A stretch of 64,000 nt of DNA, taken from assembly GCA_963969595.1 (NCBI GenBank), contig OZ018411.1:10852501-10916500 (forward strand), in the 5' to 3' direction. A program made the translations under genes and the position numbers. The notes beneath the pieces were generated by a model, which saw nothing but the letters and a program-made list of their open reading frames with translations, ran no database searches and was not told the origin of the DNA. Shown here piece after piece: positions 1 to 12,600 of the stretch. Position 1 is the first letter of the stretch, and the number at the start of each line of letters is the position of its first letter. The stretch comes from Neckera pumila (taxonomy: Eukaryota; Streptophyta; Bryopsida; Hypnales; Neckeraceae).

Positions 1-145
1 TTTGACAGGGAGAGAGGTTGTTTCAAAAATGACATTCCGACCAGAATTGGTGTTCTTTTTCTGTTGAACTGCTTTTGGGGGATTTAATTTGTAACTTCCT
101 TGTGCTTGGGAATATTAATTTTACCTGCAAAACGAAGTCTACCTT

Positions 146-181
146 GTTGTTGTTGTTGTTGTTCTTCTTCTTCTTGTTCTT
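146..181 (+). repeat. TTG/TTC trinucleotide tract
   Basis: About six TTG units followed by TTC units form a pyrimidine-rich low-complexity tract upstream of the gene. It opens short artefactual frames on the reverse strand (runs of Asn and Lys) that are not genes. Confidence 0.85.
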
Positions 182-650
182 GGTACCCCTGTTTTGAGCC
201 CGTCTTTTTGTTGGCGTTGTTCGTAATTGAGCTTCCATGGCTGCTCATTTGAGGTCTGGTGTCTGTTGAGAGAGAATTTTTCTGTGTGGTCTTTTAGGAA
301 CTTGAGAATTGAGAAGCTGTGTTGGACCTCCTTCCTGTGGCGAAAGCCGTTCAAGAGCGATTAGTTTTTTTTTTTTCTGCAGTTGTCACTTGTTGCTTAA
401 TTTCCGAGGTTGCGATTCGTACTCTCGATCACTGCAGAGTGATATGGACGTATTGGTGCGCATCGTGCTGCAATCTTGGTGTCTGTAACTCTGGTACCGA
501 CATGCATTGGAGTGGAGGATAGTCATTCAATATGCTTTACGTTTTTTTCTGTTTACAAGGAGAATTTTCTGCTCTTGGCAAGAAAGTTGGGATGCTGAGT
601 GCGGATTTTTAGTCACCTGTGCCTAATTTAGATTGGCTGTTGTTCCATCC

Positions 651-686
651 ATGGTGGCTTTATTTGAAGCACTTGGAGAGGTTTAG
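651..686 (+). other. Upstream ORF of 11 codons before the main start
   Basis: An ATG in a good context (G at +4) opens a frame reading MVALFEALGEV and stopping at TAG, 10 nt before the main ATG at 697. It is out of frame with the main ORF. If the mature leader includes this segment, ribosomes would have to reinitiate or leak past it, so it could lower translation. Whether it lies in the transcript is not known. Confidence 0.45.
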
Positions 687-696
687 GGTTACGGTG

Positions 697-3632
697 ATGG
701 ATTACCAGATGTTTCTGGTAAGGCCCCCGGGGACCAGCAATCGGGGGGCTCGGGGAGGAGGATTACGGCTGTTTCGAATCCTGGACCATGGAATCTCGGT
801 GTTGCCTCTGGGAACTCCCAATGGAACTCCCACCGAGTACCGATTCGAGCATGTTGCCAAGATCGTGGCTGCCGATGATGATCCCACGGAGTTGCGGATC
901 GAGATTCTGGACACCAGCAAATCCGGGTTCGGGTGTGAGAGCGTTCGGTTCTGCTGTGAAGCTCGGGCTTCGCTTCTCACTGCGCTTCTGAATCGCGTGG
1001 ATGACATGAATGGCATTGGTATGTTGTTTGCATACTGTTCCAATTCCATTACCTTCGTGCTATGGCACTCCATAGTATGACGGTATTCTTGTTTCAAGGA
1101 ATGAACATGTGGTAACTCGTTTTTGTTATAAACGCGTGCTTGAGACCTTAAGCTAGGGCTTCTTGAATTTGCCATAGGAGATTAGGCCAGGGCTTGAATG
1201 CCAAAGGTTTGTGTCCCGATGTTCCCGTGCCAATTATAGTACTAAAGGTATTGCGTGAGATTATTGTTTCAAGGAATGAACATGTGACGAGTCATTGAAT
1301 CATGATTCTCCTTATAATAGGAGATCCGCCCAGGAGGAAAAAGATTTGAGGAGCTAAATTCAACTATGTTGTGGTTTTTCTCTGGGTTGCTTGAGTTCTC
1401 AATGTATTTGATTTATGCCAATTCTATCTTTCTGATGCTATCAGGGATTGACTACTCGGCGAAGAAACATAGCATCCAGCGGGGAGGGTTGGTCGACACC
1501 ACGTATCGAGTGCGGAGTGCTTCCATTGTGAAAATGGTCAATTTAGGTCATCGATCAGATTTTAAGGTATTGGACCGTGGATTGAGCTCTACATGGATAC
1601 AGAGTCTCATGAGTATGAATCTCATAATGCCGTTGCAGAATATTGATGTATTTTTTATTGTCAGAATGTATCACCACCATTACCGTGATCTGTAATTCTT
1701 GTATAAGAAAAAGCGCCAGATTTCATCATCAGATTTATCATGTCGTAGTTTTGTTAATATGTAATTATTCCAATCAATGTATTGCGTTTGTAGCATGCGC
1801 TGTTATTAATGAGATTGAGACTGGTGTCGCAGGTTAAGGCATCCAAAAAGGTAAACTTCCAAGACATAGTTAAGCTGGAAATTCTTAGTGATGATGAGCA
1901 GATCGTGCTGGTCTCTCTCAGATCCCGAACCATGCGGCTAGCGGTCAAGGATTCCGTGGCTTTTGTTTGCGCCATTCAGAGGAACATGAGGGTACGCACT
2001 TAATTCTTACCTGAAAATAAGCCATGGCACTACTTGGTAATATGTCCACTGAATCAAGCCATTCAAGAAGAAGGATTACACACATTTTTACGGACTTTCC
2101 TGTGTCACAATCCGTGTGAGTAAGCAGTACATTTGCGAGTGATGAAATTTTCAATCCTGGGCCATATACTGAGCTCGACACCTTTCAATTGATTAAGTGT
2201 ATGATGGAGGTCGTAATTGGGTTTTCAGGCTTTGTTTCTCGTACCCCCTAAAACCAGAATTTTCGTTAGAATGATGCGACTGTGGCTCTGAATGCAGGCA
2301 TATTTGAAGCGGGACATTGAGATCGAGAAAATAGAAACATCTGATATGGTGGACTGTTTTGCCAAACACTACAAGAAAGTTGTAAGCAACTATCCCTAGC
2401 AGCTTATAGAACGGTTTAAAGCTTGAATAGATTTCTGCATGAACCAGCTCAAAGCCTTTCATTCACCACGGCGAGTATTTGAACGGCGATATATATTCCT
2501 GCACTAGATCACGATTTTCAGAATTCATTTCACCTAACAACTAATGGAAAGTTTGCTCACAACATGGAGCGTGTGTGTGGAGAGACCCTTTGCATTCAGT
2601 GGCATTGAGTTATCATACTTCACTTACAGTTGCTTTGTGAATGCAGAGAGAATATTCTGTCCTTTATGAATTTCAAGCTGTGAAGCAATCCAAATTACAC
2701 AATTATGATGGACCACGCACATTGTCAATAACCAAGCATCTCCTTATCGAAAGTTCTTTCAATGACATCATCAACGTTCACAGGTGACTGACTACACATT
2801 TTCCAGTACGTGTCTCTTATCATCTATAATTAACCCTTAAGTGTCCAACCTAAAAATAGAAAGTCCCATTTCGAAGCAAGTAGTCAAATATAGTAGATTT
2901 CAAAACATTATTTTCCTCAAAACATGTAGGGTATGGGTTATTTTTATATTTGCACATTTTGTTACATTCCTCGAAGCTTCCTGAATGGTTATTGCACCTC
3001 CTGTAAATGTGGAAGCAGACACTTTTGGCCGTTCTGGCCAGGCCAGGGAGAACTGACCCCTCTATTGCCCCAAGTTCTACCCTTGCAGAAAACACTGGAA
3101 TTTTTTATTTGAAACACATGATAAAATTTGGAAATTTTGATTTCATATTTGCAATCAGAGGCCCCAAGTTAGGTTGGAGAGGTGAAGAAATAAAAAAAAC
3201 ATGCAGCACAGTATAATGAGGTTCTTTATGGGTTTACAGTCGGGGAGTTCGCAAACTCCGCTGCTAAGTAGGGAGCATATGTTGTTGGATTCCGTTCTAT
3301 TGAGTCCACGCGGGAGCCGTATTGACGCTCTTTTTCTGAATCCTGACGGTCCTTTCTCTCGTGTTGGTTTATTAATCTTTGCAAATTGGTGAATACTATA
3401 ATTGTGCAGTCTAGAGGACTTACGTGGTCTCGTGGTTGACGAGAAAAATGATCAAGAGATTATCATCGAGTTCGCATCCTGGAGACATTGTCAATTTTTG
3501 CTTAGAGACCGTGATGACTTCATTGCCAGCGTGGCCGACGTTATGGGTATGGAAAAGGGCTCCACGTTCAGCGTTCGCTTGGAGTCATTTCATTCTCACA
3601 CGTTTCCGGAGCAACAAAACGCTCTTTACCAG
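697..3632 (+). other. Exons 1-6: N-terminal PH-like segments
   Basis: Residues 1-107 (exon 1), 108-201 (exons 2-3) and 230-349 (exons 5-6) each read like the RME-8 N-terminal modules. Each begins with basic or hydrophobic beta-strand-like stretches and ends in a helix (for example CEARASLLTALLNRVDDM, DSVAFVCAIQRNM, DRDDFIASVADVMGM) matching the family pattern of a helix that starts near an R-x-x-L/I motif. In RME-8 this region binds PI3P-containing endosomal membrane. The assignment is by pattern recognition from memory; a profile search should confirm it. Confidence 0.65.
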
Positions 3633-6600
3633 GTCTCAACCCAATCCCAACTCAACCTAATGTTTGTTGTCAAATGCTATGTACATTCAAGGGGAAGTTC
3701 TTTTACTTCTACAACGTAAATTGTGAAGCCAAAGCTTGTCTACGAATTTGTTTATTGAACTGTGGTGCTTTCGTGAAGGACTTCGAGTTATACATGCTTG
3801 GATATCGTTTGGCCATGGTGTATGCGCTTCACAACTGATGCTAGGGTTTCTGTTTCAGAGTGAATGTGAGACATTCTATGTGAATCGTTTTATAGCAGCT
3901 TATTATTCTACCCGAGAAGCATGGGCCTTACACATGCAATTGAAGGAGTATGCTGCAAATATTCTGGTACGAATTGTCAACCTGAATTTTATTTTTTGTT
4001 CTTTTATGTAGACGAATTTGATGGTTTAGGTCTGACAAAATTATTTAGGTGCGTAATTCTGCCAAAATAAATTTATGCTTGTCGAGAACAGCTTATAATC
4101 AGTTTCGGTATGTCTAAGTTGCAGGTTCCTGAATGATAGACAAGTAGTGAGCTACCGCTTGTCCACCATGTGTTAAATTGTGCCATATAAAGTGTCATGT
4201 CTTTGGCTATGGTATATATATGAAGAGTCTCATGTGTAGTCAGGCAGGTGGGGGAGTCACAATGCACTGACCTGAAAGTTCTCCAAGCTGTCGTGGACAC
4301 GCTGAAAGAATGCATCGGTAAGAGTCTCACATAGTATTCCTTTGACAAGCTGTATACCCTTATATGATATACCTTCACTGCCTAGTAGTTCTTTCGGTCT
4401 TTATGAGGAGACTTTCGGTTGAAGACCTTGAGGGCTTGTACGCTTATATCATCCTCTGGCTGCTTGAGCTATGGTGGTTCTAGTCTGGCACTTACTAGAA
4501 TTCATGTACCTACTGTTGTACTTCGATATTGCACAATGGGACACAGTGAAGATTGTATAGTGAAAAGTGACATGTTTAGTTTCAAGTTTCAGGAAAATCG
4601 AAGCCAGATATTGTACGAGCCACAACATGTTGTATGGTCCTTGTGAGACTTCTGGGATCTAAACCTTGCTTTGATGCCGTAAGAAACTTACCAGAGCTTG
4701 CCACGGTTCTGTTCCAGGTATTTCTTCGTCTCTTTATCAATTTTGATCACATTCTTTTTGACAATGCTCAGACCGCTCCCGAAATTACCTACGTTTGTTT
4801 TTTTGAACAGATTTATGGTTTAATCCCTAACTGCCCAAATGACCAAGAGTGTCTGCTTCCATATGTATAGGAGTTGAAATTAATCACTTATGAAGGTGCA
4901 AGGATGGTAGCAAAACGTAACAATAGAAAGAAGAGTCGTGTTCTACTGTTTGATCGATAGAAATTTGTTTTCGAAGTTCGCTTCCTTAATGGAGTCTCCT
5001 TTTTTAAGTTTGGGCGCTTTGGGTTTAAGAAGTCCAGTGTCTTAGAAAAGATCTGGGTCCCGGCCACATTAGTCTAAATGTTCCAAGGGGCTCGTGGTTT
5101 TTCATTACGAGCCTTCTTGCAGAAGCCCATGTTTCGTAATTATGCATTGAGCATGTCTGATCTCCGTACACCTGGTTCGTAGATATGCGCTTTTTTAAGG
5201 CATTAGATTCTTTTTTAATCGTCTTTCTGGATATGGATCTACAGATTGCCTATTCTTTTGAACAAAACTGATAATGCTGCCCAATCTCGTCATTTCAGTG
5301 TGTGCGTTCTCAAAATAGCATATTATCTTATCATGCGACGCTGGTCATACGTTCAGCTATCAAGCTTGTTGTCCAACCTGGATCAGCTAATGTTGGCATC
5401 GCATCCAAAGTGAGTTTCTAAAGAACACAATTCAGTAGTTTGTGAGGGCGAGGCAAAAGCGAGGGCAGTACAAGGGCCTAGTTGTGGAAGTTTAAAGACT
5501 TTTTTTTTCCTTCGTACTATTGTTGCAATCCTTTTGAAACACAAAATTTCATTTGACTCATATGATTCACGAAGTCGTTGGAATCGTACCATCCCTCATG
5601 TGTTATCTGGTATTTGCAGCAAGAATTTGCCAACAGATTATTGGTGCTAAGTGCAGAAAATCTGCATCAGTTGGTAGCATTGCTCCATACGCATGCTCTT
5701 TCAAAGCGCAACTCTCTTCAGGTTCTCTCTCTCTTTGTGCTCCCTATCTTTCTGTAACTCAATCTTATCCTCCTGAGCTTTCATGCTGACCTTGGTTGTA
5801 CACTGTAAATCACTATGTGTATGGGGTGCATATGTACATAGGCGTGCATGTGTATACTCCAACTGTCGTTTAGGGGTTCTTTGAATTTTCAGTATAACCA
5901 AGGACCCCTGGCATTACTAGAATCTTGCTTATTTAACCCTGACGGTTTATTGAACAGGTGACAAGTATTTTGGACATCTTAACATATGCCCTCAGTTCTA
6001 CACCGACAGATAATGATGCGGGTCGTCTATGGCTGAGAGTGCGTCCCACTCCATTCACCATCTCAGTAAATTAGTTCCAAATTCTGCATTACTAGATCTG
6101 TTGATTTTATAGGGTTTTGTTTGCAAGTTGCAATGGCAATTTCGATAGCATGTTTAGATCGCATGAAAATATGTACAGTACGATGGAAAATCTGTAGAAT
6201 GGAAATACACACATTTCTTTCTTGTTTCTGGAGAATGTAATGTAGAAGAGAGCGGGGCATTTTGATTTCCTCATAGAGACAGTGTACTGTTGTGAATTTA
6301 AGACCTGATATTTGTTCATTCATGTTCCAGGCATACGAGGCGTCCATTATGGCTACTGCAGACCTCCTGTGTGAATTTTTCAGGTTAACCAACGATGTTG
6401 TTTATACGAGGTAGCTACTTCCATCCTCCTTGTTTACTTGGGGCACATTTCTCCATCTCCTGATGGGCCTCCAAAGCGCTCTGCTCTCTTGTCACAGCTA
6501 CGGAGACCCAATGATTTGAATCACGTTCTAGTCTTTGATCATCCTGTGGATTACGTGAACAGACTCTCGATTCTTGTTCAAGCGCTGCTCACAACAATGT

Positions 6601-9600
6601 CATCAGTTGTTCGCGAGAATCTGCAAGTATGCCTACTCTAGCTCTTTTTCTCAATTTCAGTACCTCATCTGCAAGAAATGAGTCGTGTTTTTATCTCTGC
6701 TGTGCAAACTTCTCGGAGTCTGGGACTTCATTCTTGCGAGTTCTCTGAAGGAACAAGAGTTCATGGCTTTAAAATGACCAGTTAATTGATCATATTCTGA
6801 AAATCATATTTCAGAGAAGGCCAAATTCATATCATCACAACCAGTGAAGAGCATTGCAGGTCTAGCTAAAGAATAGAAAAATGGACAAAAGAATGTTCCA
6901 TTTGACCCTTCAAAACAGCTAAAGAAAACATGATCCTTGGTCCTTCACGGATTAAGAAGCCAAATCATTTCGCATTCCTTTGCTCCTGTTGTGCGTCCGA
7001 AATTGAAATTTCCTGATCTGTTTAACGTGGATTTCTTGTTCAGACTGTATGTGTTCGCCGGTGCGTGCTTCTATTGCACTTAAGTACAGCGGTATTCTCA
7101 AAGAGGTCCCATCTTAGGTTGTTGAGCTGTAGCCAGATCTTTCTCTTGATGGAAGGGAACCTTGAAGCGAAGAAGCTGCTTATCGCTGTGTTACCTACGG
7201 TGTGTACAACTTAAAATGCCTTGACACAGATTGGGCACGCACTCCTGAAAGCAAGCCTGTGCATTCTCATGACAGTCAATTCTAATGTTACAATAAACTG
7301 ATAAACAATAAACAAATTGGGTCCATCTTCTACTTTGTTGCTAATGGTCCTTATATCATTTGGCATGTAGGGTGTGATGAACTTGTACGCCAATAAAGTG
7401 AGTGAGTTGGATGGCCAGGTAAGCTGCATCATGCCCTCACCTGAGCATTTTGTTAGGACGGAAAATTATATTAACACCAGTCTTGCTGTTAGCTTGGGAG
7501 TTTGCTGACTTTTTGGTCTGATGGTGTAGAAGGGATCCACAGGCAGTTCATTCACTGCGTGGATGGACACCATAGAGTTGCTTCATAATGGAACCGTGGA
7601 GACTCCACTTCTTGTATGGAATGCTGTCAAGCGTTCGGAGTTGAGGAAGGTACAATTGTTTTCAGAGATTTACATTTTATGTACCTATATTTGTGTGTGT
7701 TTGGTTGGTTGATTTCGCATGTCCACACACAAAAATTTACGTGATCTTGTTGTCAGTGAAGTCATGAAGTTACCCGTTCGCTTGATGATGCTACATGCTT
7801 GTGACTGTTGTTGCAACAATTAACCAGTCATACCTCGTAGAGTACATCAGTTCTATAAGTGCGACCTAATTATGAAATTAAACAGCTTTTCTTTGACATA
7901 TGCAGTTCCTTCGGGATGAAATGGAGGGGTATATTGCGGCCTTGGAAACGAATAAAGATGTTTGGTACAACGCGGCAGATGTTCAGCTTGTCTACTCCAC
8001 TGCCAGTGAAGGTGGAGGTGAGTTTTCCTAGCGAACAAATTGCACAGTTCTAATGTTCAGTTCGTGTCATTTGTATCTTTTCCCCTAAACCAGATTCCTT
8101 GTCTTGCAAATATTTTCCTTAACATGATTTTATGGAAACTAAGTCCTTCATGATTCAATCGTGGGTAGCAAACATTCTGGCGTGCTTGTGTATTGGATTA
8201 TGGTTGCTTTGAAATGACCAGTCTGGATTACTTCTTTGACGTATAGAAATGGGATTGGCGACCTACAGGAACTGTTGTTAGAGGGGTTCACTTGGAGCTT
8301 CTTGTTGACTACCAACCTCCTTCTCATGGCCTTCACAACTCATTCTGGAAGGTCAGTTTGATTCGACAATAAATACATGTTTTCACCCACGAACATTTAC
8401 TTTACATCATTCGTAGCCGGTGTTTGGATAATTTGGCGACTACATTTGGTGTTCTGGATGTCATGGAATACCGTAGCGAAGAAGATGAGGGACAGACATT
8501 TTCGTAGCTCTGACATTGCCTCTATGATTTGTGAAACAGCTTGGAGACCCTATGCCGTTATTCCAGTCAGTATTCCAAGCCATGCTTCTGGGCTTCACCC
8601 CCTTGTTTGGCTACAATAATCTGCCTGAAATTGATCTACGCTTAGCCGTGCATGTGTTGACTTGGATCTACGAACGTTACACAGAAGAGGTCACTTTTTG
8701 CATGGAGACACTGAAAGTTATTGAGGTATTTTAAGATTTGTCCTCCATTTGAGGTTCATAACATTCTTGAGTTACTGCCTGAACACCCTTGAAGTTAATG
8801 TACAAAAGGATAGGAAAAGATATCCAGATTCTTTTGGTGCATAATCTTGATCTCATGTTATGTTTGTGAAGGCGGGTGTGGTTCACATGAGAATTATTTA
8901 TTTCCTTTTATACAGTCCTTGCCTCCTTGGTCGGCACGTTTGCGTGTGGGTTGAGTGATTGCATTCCTGGAAATAGATTGCTTCAAAAGTCTTCTATATT
9001 TTAGTGCTCCAGATTCATTTTGTGCTACCTTGGAAAGGGTGCAAGCCATATATTTCTCTAGAATGTTATGAAACTTAGCGATCTCCTTTTATTTTTCTCT
9101 TGACATTTACATAATCACTGGGGTTACAGTTGTGTCTCTTGTTTAGTGCTCGTTTGAGCTGTTGTCTACATTCTCCATGTCGACTGGAGAATAACAGTAT
9201 ACTCATGTACCGATGTGTGGCACAGACAGTAGTGGGGATGTTGCGGGAAGTTATCAACAGTGAGCATGAGGTCTTTGTATTCAAACTGGTCATTTTCCTA
9301 CTGGCTACTCTGGAGAAAGGCAAACGAGAGAACGTGATACGATTTACTCATGCAGGTGGAGGTGCTGTTTTGGCATCTTTGATGGTGATATCTGCAGAGA
9401 AGGTTACTTCCTTCTCTCTTTATAAAGATTGTTGCATTGATGCAGATATCTTTTCTTTTTTTGCGATGATGAACTTTGAATCTCCTCTGTTGTTGCAGAC
9501 GTCTGAGAGGGTCTGTTGAGAAATTTCCTTTAACGGGTGGTCCTCCATGGTTTTTCATTCGCAGAGTTGTAAGAATAAGATGGAATTTGAATGCAATGGC

Positions 9601-12600
9601 TCGACCAGCAAAGATGCTTTAGCGCAGGGTGCATTTGAAATGGTCGATCACGTGGGTTCTGACGGCGTGTCAAGGCTGGTGAGGATTCCATCGGGAAGGG
9701 CTCGGGAAATGATGGGGAAGTCCGTGCAAGATGGCAGCCTGGAAGCCAAAGATGGGATCAGATGGCAGGATGAACAAGTTCCTCCTAAAATACAGTTGGG
9801 CCTTGTCTTGGACCAGTTAGAAACTCTTTTGAGGTGCTTTCTTGTCAAAACTCTCATAAATTTGCATATTACTGGAATTTGAAATCTGAAAATGTTGTAT
9901 TAGTCGAGGTTTGCTAATCCGAATTAGGGGTTGAACAACAACTTGGTAACTCGGTTAATCAGACGATGATGCTTGACAGTGTATATTGTCATTCAGAGCA
10001 AAATTCTGGAGAGCATGGTAATGTAGATATCACTGTGCTTATCGAATTCTATTGATAGGAATCAAAACAGGCCCATCGAGTACAGCAAGAGGAGTTATTT
10101 TTCTGCTTTAATGATTTTCTTGTGACGCGTGACGCAGAATATCAGGTGACAGTAGCAATAAACAGCATTATCCACCATCGGCTGCAGTGGTCAGCCTTTC
10201 CAAGGAAGAGACTCTTTATCATCTTGTGCAAATATTACTCCGACTCAAGTCACCCGAATTCGGCAGGTACTCAATTTGTCTCATTGTGCGGTAGCTCCAT
10301 AGAAGTGATGACGCTGAGCGCCTAAGTCAGAGTATAATATAAGTGTTAAGGACCTGATCCCGTCTCCCATTTTGACCCTATTACCACCAGTAATTCATCT
10401 ATTCATACACTCAGTTGGATTTATTTGCGAATGGCGTAAGCATGATTTGGCTAAATGTAAATGGCCTCTGATCTTTGGCAAATGGAAGTAGGGTTATCTA
10501 CTGTTTTTTCTAAGTCTGCAAGTCCACACTGGGAAATTGCGTAAAAACTCCATGCACTGGTCTGAACGAATCTGGCTCTTGTACCCGAAGTGTTCTCTCC
10601 ACAGCCTATACATCTCCCAATAATCACGCTCCTGCTTATGTAAAATTCTTACAATTGATGCAAATAGTATCCTCTACTCCGTACATAAAGTTGCTAATTT
10701 TGTAACTCGTCCGATTTCTTGTTATCTCTTTTAGTATACTTTTTGAGCTTCCTTAGAAGCTCTATTTTCCAAGTCTAAAATCTCAATATATGACTTGATG
10801 TGTCGCCTGAGTATTATCACCCTTCTTACAGAACCTGATTTTCAGGGTTTTGGAGATTCTCTCGATTGTTGTCAAGGCAAACAAGAGTGCCATGCGACGG
10901 CTTTTCTCACTGGGTGCTTTTGAGATCCTCCTGTGGAAAATCCTGTCAGGAGATCTCGTTGACTGGGACAAAGACATGATTTGCAAATTCTTGCTGCGAT
11001 GTCATTTAAAGCAGGTAAATCTGCTGCAATTCAACTTATATGTAACCATGTGCGTGCATTTCAATTTTCGTGTTTTAAGTCTCTAAATATGGGTGATGAC
11101 TTGCTATGGAAGATTATAGTCTCGTTTTCCTTTCATGATTTCTAATATACGGAGACCTTTTTTGTGGCAGGATCAAGGGACGATCCTTAAGAAAGATGAG
11201 AATGACCAAGACCAATTACTTTGTAAGGGCAGTGTACTCCGACTCTACTTACCTGATGGACTCATTTTAAGGCTTATGTATGAGGTATTCCGACAACTCT
11301 GTTACTACTTACGGCAAATTGTTCTTTCCATTGGACTCATTTAGACTACGACATTGGATTAGCCTGTTTCCTAATAGAAAGTCAGCTTAACCGAAGTGCC
11401 CGAATGGCCAATAGTGGCCGCTTCCATATCTATAGGAGTTGAAACAAATCATTTAGGGAGCTTCATGGAAAGTAGCAGAATGTGGCAATTTAAGAAGAAA
11501 CTGTACTTTCATTTTGAACGATAGAAATATTGTTTGAAAGTTACTATTACCTTCCAGAGTGTACCTTCGAATTTTTAGCTTGGGCACTTGGAACTTAAGT
11601 TAGATTTTTAGCAGCAGAAACTTGTAGCACTTCTTGAGTGCATCTTGGTAAGCATGCTAAAGTTTGGCTTGTGTGCAGGATATGGATTCGTCTAGACTCT
11701 TTGCATCAATATTGAACACAGAACAAGATACACCTGATATCATCTGGAATAAGGATATGCGGCAACGTTTGCTCGACCATGTTACCAGCGAATTGGAGCC
11801 ATATGTTAAAGCTCGCGCCAGCGATCCCATGGCACCTTATGTGCACAAGCCCCGGCCTCGTATTGACTATCCTGAGTTGGCTGGTAAGTACAGGGTTGAT
11901 GTCTTTCACTGTTGTGAGTGGTTGCGATGTGTTGAAGGGCTTTGGGTATCCCACAATCATCTGTAACTGCAACTTGGAAATTAATGACCTTGCATTCAGT
12001 CCACATTTCATCTATATGTATGAATAAGGCGTTGCAAGAATTGTAGGATATCTCTTATTAACGAGTTCAATCACGCTTTCAAAATCATCGACTTAGAAAT
12101 CTGAACTTTGCAGAGCAAAGTCAATCAGTATGCACCTATTGACTCTGCAGTTTTCTGTTGTGTAGACATGGTATTCTCAGCTCCGTTCTATCTACAAAAT
12201 CTTCTTGATAAGGATCGCTTCCCAGACTATCCCATCAGAGACCCTGACGGGTTCTTGAGCAGCCTCATGCTGGTAAGTTGAGGTTATGGTGTCAGGTATT
12301 CGTTTCATTTGGGGATGAGCAACCTGTGCATCATAATGATGCAGGGTTAGTATGAATATCAGGATCTGTACATTGCAACCCAATTCCAAAAGGTGTATTT
12401 ATATACTCAAGGAATTAATATGGACTTAAAACTCCATTTTCACCTCGCTTCATGAAGAGTATATGTAGACAGTGCCTTAGTCTTTTTGCGGAATGACACT
12501 AATTGTAACCATTGAGATGTTGTGGGGCACGAAGTTGATCAAAGATTTTCTTCTCGTGGTGTAGAATCTTCGGAATTTGGTGAAAGGAGGGGACTCTATT

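Larger units (their letters stand above)
1..696 (+). promoter_or_regulatory. Upstream region and probable 5' leader of the RME-8/GRV2-like gene
   Basis: This stretch precedes the chosen start codon and holds no convincing coding exon. A stop codon in frame with the main ORF lies at 610-612, and there is no in-frame ATG between it and 697, which supports 697 as the first coding ATG. A TTG/TTC-repeat tract at about 146-181 gives a pyrimidine-rich leader or proximal promoter, common in plant 5' regions. Several short ATG-started reading frames occur, the nearest at 651. I see no certain TATA box and cannot place the transcription start; a leader intron is possible. Confidence 0.45.

Noticed and set aside
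9403..9564. A 12-nt micro-exon encoding TSER between exons 21 and 22
   Set aside because: It is possible in frame but far too short to support without transcript data; direct splicing also keeps the frame.
12273..12564. A hidden J-domain exon in the intron between exons 27 and 28
   Set aside because: I read all three forward frames for a histidine-proline-aspartate run and flanking helices and found none; stops are frequent in every frame.
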